DNA of 5,886 nt from positions 1 through 5,886 of the forward strand of contig JAHFCS010000150.1 in NCBI GenBank assembly GCA_023249395.1, read 5' to 3'. A program made the position numbers and the translations under genes. Shown here piece after piece: positions 1 through 5,655 of the stretch. The notes below the pieces were generated by a model that did no database searches, was not told the origin of the DNA, and worked only from the letters and a program-made list of their open reading frames with translations. This stretch comes from Gemmatimonadota bacterium (GTDB lineage Bacteria > Gemmatimonadota > Gemmatimonadetes > Gemmatimonadales > Gemmatimonadaceae). Every line of letters begins with the position of its first letter. Position 1 is the first letter of the stretch.

Positions 1-1571
1 GGGGTCACGATGACATCGACCTTCTGCATCAACTCGTCCCACGCGCGGATCGCGCGGCTGCGGACCCGATTGGCATTCACGTAATCGACGGCCGGAATGA
101 ACCGCGCCGTACGGAATGTGTTAGGCCAGTCGAATTTGCCCTGCTGCACCATTTCGTTGTCGCGATTCGAACGCGTCATCTCGTCGAACGCCGCGGCGGC
201 TTCGGCGGTGAGAATGATTCGCATCGCATCGTACGGGAGGTCGGGAAGATCGACGGGAATGAGGTTCACGCCGATCCTCTTGAATACTGCGAGGGCGGCA
301 TCGTCGAACTTTTTTGTCGGATGCAGCGTTCGCTTCTCGTCCTTCGGGTCCGTGACTGGAAGATCGAACGCGGCCTTCACGTATCCGACGCGCAGCCTGC
401 CGGGCTTGAGCGACGCATCCCAGTTGAAAGGAGCCGCAATCGCGCTCGCATCCTTGCCGTCCGGACCGTGAATCGCATCGAGCACGAGCGCGCAGTCTTC
501 GACGCTGCGGCACAGCGGTCCGAGCTTGTCCATGCTCCACGACAGCGCCATCGCACCCGACTTCGGCACCCTTCCGAACGTCGGTCGCAGTCCCGTCGTG
601 CCGCATCTCGTGGAGGGCGATGAAATGGAGCCGAGCGTCTCGCTGCCGATTCCAAAGCCGATGAGACCACCGGCGACCGCAGACGCAGGACCGGCAGAAG
701 ACCCACTCGAGCCCTGATCCACCTTCCAGGGATTCCGCGTCATCCCACCAAACCAGATGTCGCCCTGCGCGAGCTCGCCGAGGGTGAGCTTGGCGACGAG
801 GACTGCGCCGGCGGCATCGAGTCGCTGGACGACCGTTGCGTCGTCGTCGATCACCTGCTCCTTGTAGGGACCGGCGCCCCAGGTGGTCTTGTATCCGCGC
901 ACAGCGAGCAGATCTTTTGCGCCCCACGGAATTCCATGGAGGGCTCCGCGATATTTTCCGCGGGCGATCTCGGCGTCAGCCGCTCGCGCCTGCGCAAGGC
1001 CGCGAGTCTCGGTGAGAGCGATGACGCACTTGAGGACGGGATCGTAGCGTTTGAGGCGGTCGAGGTACATCCGGGTCAGCTGAAGCGAGGTGACCTTCCG
1101 CCTGCGCACGAGATCCGAGAGCTCCGTGACAGGGAGAAAGGCTAGCTCTTCGAGACTGGCTGAGACGCGCCTCGCCGCGACGGGTCCGCGGACCATCGGC
1201 TTCTTCGGGGCCCGCGGCGGGGTACGCCATGCCGGCACGGGATTGAAGATGATTGCCGGGGGCTCGCTGTTCGCGATCGGAATCTTGTGCAGCGCCTCGA
1301 TGCGCTGTTCCTGCGTCTTGAGTCCGTCGAGCATCATCGCCCGCTCGGCATCGTCGAACTTGAGTCCCGCGATTTCCTCGGCGTTTGCGATCGTTGCGGC
1401 GGTGATTTCTTCTCCGGCCGAGATCTTCGCCCAAAGCACACCAGGGAAGAGCGTCGATCCGAGTCCGATGCTCGCAAAGTAACCCATGAAAGCTCGTCGG
1501 TCGTAGCTCGTGGATTCGCTCAACGGTCGATCTCCCTTGTCGAGGATTGTTGTGTGCGGCGCTTCCGTCAT
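1..1571 (-). CDS. Tat-exported amidase-signature family hydrolase (C-terminus beyond window)
   Basis: Probable amide hydrolase of the GatA/FAAH-type amidase-signature family, exported folded by the Tat system. Numbering is from the ATG at 1571; 523 complete codons are visible and the frame runs open off the left edge. A twin-arginine motif DRRAFMG (R25, R26) precedes a hydrophobic stretch (about 31-48) ending LWA. A linker of about 90 residues of unknown role follows, then the amidase domain from about residue 140. The Ser-cisSer-Lys triad is present: K219 in GIPWGAKDL, S291 in the GSSGSSAGPASA block, and nucleophile S315 in GSETLGSISSPS, with cisSer and nucleophile 24 residues apart as in the family. 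TGLRPTFGRV follows. The start is uncertain: ATG 1571 has a weak GGGA eight bases upstream, whereas in-frame TTG 1523 has a better AAGGGAG at eight bases. Both starts keep the Tat motif, and an in-frame TAG lies upstream. The substrate cannot be told; sequence style suggests a peptide or aryl amidase rather than true GatA, since GatA is cytoplasmic and lacks an export signal. Confidence 0.92.
   Translation of the reverse strand, partial: MTEAPHTTILDKGDRPLSESTSYDRRAFMGYFASIGLGSTLFPGVLWAKISAGEEITAATIANAEEIAGLKFDDAERAMMLDGLKTQEQRIEALHKIPIANSEPPAIIFNPVPAWRTPPRAPKKPMVRGPVAARRVSASLEELAFLPVTELSDLVRRRKVTSLQLTRMYLDRLKRYDPVLKCVIALTETRGLAQARAADAEIARGKYRGALHGIPWGAKDLLAVRGYKTTWGAGPYKEQVIDDDATVVQRLDAAGAVLVAKLTLGELAQGDIWFGGMTRNPWKVDQGSSGSSAGPASAVAGGLIGFGIGSETLGSISSPSTRCGTTGLRPTFGRVPKSGAMALSWSMDKLGPLCRSVEDCALVLDAIHGPDGKDASAIAAPFNWDASLKPGRLRVGYVKAAFDLPVTDPKDEKRTLHPTKKFDDAALAVFKRIGVNLIPVDLPDLPYDAMRIILTAEAAAAFDEMTRSNRDNEMVQQGKFDWPNTFRTARFIPAVDYVNANRVRSRAIRAWDELMQKVDVIVT
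1532..1538 (-). promoter_or_regulatory. Shine-Dalgarno-like AAGGGAG before alternative TTG start of the amidase
   Basis: On the minus strand AAGGGAG lies eight bases upstream of an in-frame TTG at 1523. That start would give an N-terminus with only eight residues before the twin arginine, a typical Tat n-region. This is the main argument against the ATG at 1571, which has only a weak GGGA. It may also be a chance match within the coding sequence. Confidence 0.4.
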
Positions 1572-1696
1572 CCTGCGTTTCCCGCCAGCACTCAGGGACT
1601 CGGCTGCGTACTAAAAAGACGCGATTGCCCGTGCTTTCGCTATCCCGCCCAGCGCGGTTCTTGAACGTCTTACACGTTATCTGACCAGCTCACTCC

Positions 1697-1701
1697 AGGA
1701 G
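1697..1701 (+). promoter_or_regulatory. Ribosome binding site of the lipoprotein gene
   Basis: AGGAG lies six bases before the ATG at 1708, followed by a further AG. It is the strongest Shine-Dalgarno match next to an ATG in the window, and it fixes the start that yields a proper lipoprotein signal peptide. Confidence 0.75.
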
Positions 1702-1707
1702 AGTTTC

Positions 1708-2214
1708 ATGCGCCACGCAACGGCGTATATCGTCGCACTTGTCTCCATCGCCGCGTGCGACGCGTCCAAGCGGACCCAGGCCGTTGGCACTCCGGAGCCG
1801 GTCACAGCGGCGGAGGCGGACAGCGCCTTCAAGTCGATGGACACGCGCCACGGTGAGGTGGTGGGGGAAGATCCGATGGCCCTCGCGCATCAGTTCGCGT
1901 CGCGACCCGATGGCGGCGACATCATTCTCGAGAGCCAGATTCACGACGACATGGGGATCAGCCAGATCCGCGCTCACCTGCTGCTGATCGCGCGATCATT
2001 TGGAAGAGGAGACTTTGCTCTCCCGGGCTTCGTCCATCAGAAGCCGGTGCCGGGCACGTCTCTGATGGCGCAGCTCGCGGACCGGATCACGTACACGGTA
2101 GAGGAGCTTCCCCACGGTGGCGTGGTTCACATCCAGACGACGGACCGTCAGGCGTTGCAGGCGATCCACTCTTTCATCGCTTTCCAGATAGCCGAGCACC
2201 GTACGGCTCACTAG
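1708..2214 (+). CDS. Small His-rich lipoprotein of unknown function
   Basis: 168-residue predicted lipoprotein. A short signal (residues 1-16) ends in the lipobox I14-A15-A16-C17, so Cys17 would be lipidated and the mature chain of about 152 residues anchored on the periplasmic side of a membrane. A low-complexity linker (about 18-40) leads to a compact alpha/beta-looking domain (about 55-166). Landmarks are AHQF, a PDGGDI turn, IRAHL, GRGDF, FVH, DRITYTVEELPHGG, TTD and AIHSFIAFQ. The mature chain has ten histidines. H61, H90, H110, H154 and H164 sit in positions I recall as conserved in a family of small exported proteins, some of which carry the database name 'aspartate carbamoyltransferase'. 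Nothing here resembles real ATCase motifs, so that name should not be used. Metal or heme binding is a possibility suggested only by the histidines. It stands alone between a divergent amidase and a convergent peptidase, so context gives no pathway. Confidence 0.85.
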   Translation: MRHATAYIVALVSIAACDASKRTQAVGTPEPVTAAEADSAFKSMDTRHGEVVGEDPMALAHQFASRPDGGDIILESQIHDDMGISQIRAHLLLIARSFGRGDFALPGFVHQKPVPGTSLMAQLADRITYTVEELPHGGVVHIQTTDRQALQAIHSFIAFQIAEHRTAH

Positions 2215-2232
2215 CCCGCCTCGATGCGAGCA

Positions 2233-2260
2233 GGTGCCCGGCGGCCGAAGGCACCGGGCA
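2233..2260. terminator. Possible hairpin between convergent genes
   Basis: The 59-base gap between the lipoprotein gene and the M28 gene contains two overlapping inverted repeats. TGCCCGG (2235-2241) pairs with CCGGGCA (2254-2260), and alternatively GGTGCC (2233-2238) pairs with GGCACC (2250-2255). The location suits a shared bidirectional terminator. No T-run follows on either strand, so an intrinsic terminator is not well supported. Confidence 0.3.
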
Positions 2261-2273
2261 TTCGACCATGCTG

Positions 2274-3953
2274 CTACTGCCTGCACTCGCCGTGCGGATC
2301 GGGCTTGGGCTTGTCCACGACAAGCCGATGGTCGAGGTTCGCAATTTGAGCCGCGACGTCGGCCACGAAGCTCGCGACCCTCGCGAGGTGCGGATAATTG
2401 ATGTACTGCGGCTCATCCGTTAGCTGGTGGTAGTCGCTGTGGCCGCCGGTGGTGATGAAAGTGATTGGAATGCCATACCGCGCGTACTCGTAATGGTCGC
2501 TCCGGCAGTAGATGTTCTCAGGATGGCCATTGGCGTCGAAGGTGTAGTCGAAGACGAAGTTGTGGCCTCCGCTCTTGTTCACCGCTTCCACGAGATCCCC
2601 CATCTCGGTAGAGAGGCGACGGCTGCCAATCAGCTCCAGGTAGTGCGGGCCGCCTCCGGGAATGTCACCGGCTTCGCCGCGACCGATCATGTCGATGTTG
2701 AGCTGTCCTACAATCGAATCGCGCGGGACGGTCGGATTGTCAGTGAAATATTCGGAGCCAAAAAGTCCAGCCTCTTCGGCGGTGTGCCAGACGAAGATCA
2801 GGGACCTCCTGGGCTTCTGTGACGACAGCGCGAACTTCTCGGCGATCTCGAGAACACCGACGGAGCCTGAGCCGTCGTCGTCGGCGCCGTTGTAGATCGA
2901 GTCCAGCCGCGCGGGACGAATGCGATGGAGACTGTCAACGTTGATGTGAATGGACGCCCGCTCTTCCGGCGTCAGGCCGGCGCCGGGAAACTGCGTTCCC
3001 TCGTGGGTCCGTGCGACGTAGATACGCTCTGCTGCGTCGTTGTATGCCTTGAGCGAGTCGTGATCCAGAGGGCCGGCACGACGCACTCCGAGGTGGTCGT
3101 TGTGCGCACCAATCGCTACGAATTCGCCGCGAAGCTTCGGATCGCTTCCTCTGAGAATCGCAACGACATTGCGCGCCGGGGGCAGTGCGATGGTATAGCG
3201 AACCGCGCCGTGAAGCGTGCGGCCGACTGTGCCCGGGCGGGTGTTCTCCAGAGGCACGCCGAGAAATTTCGTGACTGACGCCATCGGGACGACGATAGTC
3301 CAGCGGGTCTGGACAGTGTCGCGGTCACTCCTGAGGTGGACCGAGCGGTTGAGCGCGAAGGCCCGGAACTGCGGGATCTGTGATTGAGGAATGATCGTCA
3401 TGAACGCTGCAGCGTCCGGATACCGGCGACCGGCGGCGACGCTGGGACCGGCCACGAAAACCACTTTCCCCGCCGCCTGCTGCGATGTGATCGACGCTGT
3501 CGAATCCGCCGGGTTTCCCGCAAAGATCACTTGAAGTCCGTCAATCGACTTCGGAATGCCCCCTCCGCTAAGGGGAATGAAGTCGGTTCCCGCAACGACG
3601 CGCTCGCTGTCCGCCATAAGCGGAGCAGTGAGATCGACTGTGCGACTGTACAGGGGCACGGCCTGAAAGAATGTCCCGCTGTCACCGGCGGGAATCAGAC
3701 CGAGTCGCCGAACCTCGCGCTCGATGTATGCGGTGCCCTTCATTCCACCTTCATCCCCAGCCCGCCGACCCATCATCGAATCGTCGGCAAAAATGTAGAG
3801 ACGCGTCATCGCATCCGCGGCCGTGATTGCGGCCGTAGTCGGCTTGGGGGATTGCTTGAGCGGAAGCGCCGATTGCGCGGGGGCGGTAGCCGGCAAAACG
3901 AGGCTGGCCGCCGCGATCAGCGCCGGCGTGATAATGCGAATCGATCTGGTCAT
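2274..3953 (-). CDS. Secreted M28-family zinc metallopeptidase with PA-like insert
   Basis: 559-residue exported aminopeptidase-like zinc peptidase of family M28 (transferrin receptor / Vibrio aminopeptidase fold). A Sec signal peptide (about 1-26) ends in A-P-A before QS. An N-terminal segment (30-110) is followed by a PA-like region (about 115-255, containing GKVVFVAGP) and the catalytic domain (about 262-540). Expected two-zinc residues are visible: H284 and D286 in GAHNDHLG, D359 in GADDDGSG, catalytic E393 and ligand E394 in HTAEEAGLFGS, D421 in NIDMIGR, and H509 in SDYHQLTDE. H284 and D359 are 75 residues apart, against about 20 in the Vibrio enzyme, so an insertion of about 55 residues sits near the active site. 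The start is the ATG at 3953, which overlaps the icd stop by ATGA. A longer reading from 4106 would bury the signal peptide and overlap icd by 150 bases. No strong Shine-Dalgarno is visible, which fits translational coupling. Exact substrate (free amino ends of peptides) is family inference. Confidence 0.95.
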   Translation of the reverse strand: MTRSIRIITPALIAAASLVLPATAPAQSALPLKQSPKPTTAAITAADAMTRLYIFADDSMMGRRAGDEGGMKGTAYIEREVRRLGLIPAGDSGTFFQAVPLYSRTVDLTAPLMADSERVVAGTDFIPLSGGGIPKSIDGLQVIFAGNPADSTASITSQQAAGKVVFVAGPSVAAGRRYPDAAAFMTIIPQSQIPQFRAFALNRSVHLRSDRDTVQTRWTIVVPMASVTKFLGVPLENTRPGTVGRTLHGAVRYTIALPPARNVVAILRGSDPKLRGEFVAIGAHNDHLGVRRAGPLDHDSLKAYNDAAERIYVARTHEGTQFPGAGLTPEERASIHINVDSLHRIRPARLDSIYNGADDDGSGSVGVLEIAEKFALSSQKPRRSLIFVWHTAEEAGLFGSEYFTDNPTVPRDSIVGQLNIDMIGRGEAGDIPGGGPHYLELIGSRRLSTEMGDLVEAVNKSGGHNFVFDYTFDANGHPENIYCRSDHYEYARYGIPITFITTGGHSDYHQLTDEPQYINYPHLARVASFVADVAAQIANLDHRLVVDKPKPDPHGECRQ

Positions 3954-5395
3954 GATTTCGCCGTGCGGCTGAATCCATCCTCGCCGTCGAAAAGCTGAAG
4001 CTTTTCGACGTGCATCCAGCGGCTGCTTTCGCCGATGCGGGTGAGAAGTGACAGAATCTCCGGATCGCCGAGGTCGGTGCCGCGATCCTTCGCCATGAAG
4101 CGGCACCGATACTGGTCCACCAGGGTGACCGCTCTTTCCCCCACGGGATAAACGGTATTGCCGCGGTTGGTGATCGCGTGGAGCAGAAAAGTCGTCCCGT
4201 CGAGAGCGGCTGTAAGCTCATCGCCCAGCTCCTGAGGCTGGAGTGTGCTCTCGATGAAGACATCCACGCCGGTGACCTTTCGCGTGGCGACGTCGACCGC
4301 CGCGACCTCGGTCGTGCGCGGCGGGAGCTTCACAGCCTCGAAGTCGCGGGTAGCCTTCGTGCCTGACAGTTTGCCGAGGTTCGAGATGACCGCCGCCGCG
4401 AACTCTGTAGTCTTGTAGGGCTTGGCGTACCCAGGCATGTCGCCGCTGCGCACGCCGCTCTCGAGCGTCACAAGGACCGCCTGCTCGATGTCGCCCGCAG
4501 CCTTTCCCTCACCGATGTGCCGGAGCATCATCGCGGCGCTGAGAATCAGCGCCGTCGGATTTGCGACGTTCTTGCCGGCGATGTCGGGCGCCGACCCGTG
4601 AACGGCCTCGAAAATCGCGACGTCGCTCCCGATGTTGGCCGATGGCGCAAACCCGAGACCGCCAGTGAGGCCGGAAGTCAGATCGCTCAGGATGTCGCCG
4701 TTCATGTTCGTCGTGACGATGACGTCGAACTGTTCCGGCCGCATTGCGAGCTGATGGGCGCAATTGTCGATCAGGATGTGCCTGGCCTTGATCGTCGGAT
4801 AGCTGGGGGCGATCTCCTCGAACGTGTGCTGCAGCATTCCTTCGGTCAGCTTGAGGATGTTGGCTTTCGTCGCGCAGTGAACACTCTTGCGCCCCGCCGC
4901 GACCGCGAACTCGAAGGCGAGCTCGACGATCTTCTCGCAACCGGTGCGGGAGATGATCTTGAGAGCCTGCGCCACACCCGGGGTCTGCATGTACTCGATG
5001 CCCGTGTAAAGATCCTCGACGTTTTCTCTCACGATGACGATGTCGAGGTTGCGACCGGTGAATGGGGTATGCACTCCGGGGAGCTCGCGCACGGGGCGCA
5101 GGTTCGCGAAGGTCTCGAACAGCGTGCGAAGGGTAACGTTCGCTGATTTGTTGCCGTAGCCGATGGGCGTCTCGAGCGGTCCCTTGAGAACGACCTTCGT
5201 ATTCTCGATGGACTCCACCGTCTCCGATGGCACTCCGGATTCGATTCCGCGAGCGAAGGTTTTCGCGCCGGCCTCGCATATCTCGGGCTCTATCGATACA
5301 CCGGAGGCAGCGACAACCTCGAGAGCTGCAGCCATGACTTCGGGTCCGATGCCGTCGCCCGGGATTACCGTGATTTTTCTTTTTTGGAGGAGCAT
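3950..5395 (-). CDS. icd: Isocitrate dehydrogenase, Thermus/Rickettsia type, predicted NAD+-dependent
   Basis: 481-residue cytoplasmic TCA-cycle enzyme that oxidatively decarboxylates isocitrate to 2-oxoglutarate. The isocitrate/isopropylmalate dehydrogenase core spans about 5-340. Against E. coli IDH, the substrate and metal residues are all present: S84, N86, R90, R100, R123, Y130, K177 (in TKANILK), D210, D234 and D238. The family signature NMNGDILSD (230-238) is clear. A C-terminal domain (about 345-481) absent from E. coli IDH matches the extra domain of the roughly 480-495-residue Thermus and Rickettsia enzymes, which argues against isopropylmalate dehydrogenase. The coenzyme loop reads HGSAPDIAGKN: D271-I272 replace the Lys344-Tyr345 pair that binds the NADP 2'-phosphate in E. 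coli, so NAD+ use is predicted. The start ATG has an in-frame TAA four codons upstream and no Shine-Dalgarno. It is first in a unit with the M28 peptidase, and its TGA overlaps that gene's ATG. Confidence 0.94.
   Translation of the reverse strand: MLLQKRKITVIPGDGIGPEVMAAALEVVAASGVSIEPEICEAGAKTFARGIESGVPSETVESIENTKVVLKGPLETPIGYGNKSANVTLRTLFETFANLRPVRELPGVHTPFTGRNLDIVIVRENVEDLYTGIEYMQTPGVAQALKIISRTGCEKIVELAFEFAVAAGRKSVHCATKANILKLTEGMLQHTFEEIAPSYPTIKARHILIDNCAHQLAMRPEQFDVIVTTNMNGDILSDLTSGLTGGLGFAPSANIGSDVAIFEAVHGSAPDIAGKNVANPTALILSAAMMLRHIGEGKAAGDIEQAVLVTLESGVRSGDMPGYAKPYKTTEFAAAVISNLGKLSGTKATRDFEAVKLPPRTTEVAAVDVATRKVTGVDVFIESTLQPQELGDELTAALDGTTFLLHAITNRGNTVYPVGERAVTLVDQYRCRFMAKDRGTDLGDPEILSLLTRIGESSRWMHVEKLQLFDGEDGFSRTAKS
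3985..4010. repeat. Perfect palindrome with 12-bp arms in the icd 3' end
   Basis: CGTCGAAAAGCT (3985-3996) and AGCTTTTCGACG (3999-4010) are exact reverse complements separated by only GA. In the minus-strand mRNA this would fold into a stem of about 11 bp with a four-base loop. It lies inside the codons for V463-E-K-L-Q-L-F-D-G471 of icd and ends 31 bases before the ATG of the overlapping peptidase gene. It could act as a translational or mRNA-stability element at the gene junction, or arise by chance from the codons used. Confidence 0.85.
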
Positions 5396-5401
5396 GGTCG
5401 C

Positions 5402-5430
5402 AAATTAACCGCCCGGACGCGAGCCCCAAA
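5402..5430 (-). promoter_or_regulatory. icd: Weak candidate promoter of icd, possibly giving a leaderless mRNA
   Basis: On the minus strand a TAATTT (5407-5402, matching TANNNT) lies six bases before the icd ATG, and TTTGGG (5430-5425) sits 17 bases upstream of it. The -35 match is poor. A start site seven bases after the -10 would fall on or next to the A of the ATG. The absence of a Shine-Dalgarno sequence agrees with a leaderless transcript, but this is a prediction only. Confidence 0.3.
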
Positions 5431-5462
5431 GCGAAGCAGCGCAACAGAGCGCGAGGCGCGCG

Positions 5463-5491
5463 TTGACCCTCCTCTCGGCGCGGGTTACTAT
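5463..5491 (+). promoter_or_regulatory. Sigma70-type promoter of tRNA-Arg
   Basis: TTGACC (5463-5468) and TACTAT (5486-5491) are separated by exactly 17 bases, differing from TTGACA/TATAAT at one and two positions. Transcription would start near 5498, giving a 5' leader of about 28 bases before the mature tRNA end. This is the best promoter match noticed in the window, as expected for a stable RNA gene. Confidence 0.78.
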
Positions 5492-5526
5492 GCTGACAGC
5501 GGTGTGTCAGGATGAAACCGCGAGTT

Positions 5527-5600
5527 GCGCGCGTAGCTCAGTTGGATAGAGCGTCGGCCTCCGGAGCCGAAGGTCGTGGGTTCGAGTCCCGCCGCGCGCA
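5527..5600 (+). tRNA. tRNA-Arg (anticodon CCG)
   Basis: A complete 74-base cloverleaf that decodes CGG codons. Acceptor arms GCGCGCG (5527-5533) and CGCGCGC (5593-5599) pair perfectly, with discriminator A at 5600. The D arm is GCTC/GAGC around AGTTGGATA. The anticodon stem TCGGC/GCCGA encloses loop CTCCGGA with anticodon CCG. The variable loop is five bases. The T arm GTGGG/CCCGC contains one G-T pair and encloses TTCGAGT. CCA is not encoded, so it must be added after transcription. No intrinsic terminator is seen in the 55 bases that follow before the convergent hydrolase gene. Confidence 0.97.
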
Positions 5601-5655
5601 TTATCGTCACGGGCCCACGCCGCAGCGGCATGCCTACAGGTTCAAGTGCGTGGAA

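Noticed and set aside
121..1434. Minus-strand frames at 121-927 and 976-1434
   Set aside because: Shadows of the amidase in another frame; the amidase frame is uninterrupted from 1571 to the left edge with catalytic motifs in order.
2427..3998. Several plus-strand open frames opposite the M28 gene
   Set aside because: Low-complexity antisense frames common in GC-rich DNA; no recognisable domain, and the minus strand is fully explained.
3954..4106. N-terminal extension of the M28 peptidase starting at 4106
   Set aside because: It overlaps the conserved C-terminal domain of icd and would place 51 residues in front of a clear Sec signal peptide.
4509..5444. Long minus-strand frame of 311 codons over icd
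   Set aside because: An Arg/His/Ser-rich composition typical of an out-of-frame shadow; the overlapping icd frame has every expected family motif.
5601..5655. Short palindromes (GGCATGCC, GCCGC-A-GCGGC) after the tRNA as a terminator
   Set aside because: Stems are too short or loops too tight, and no T-run follows.
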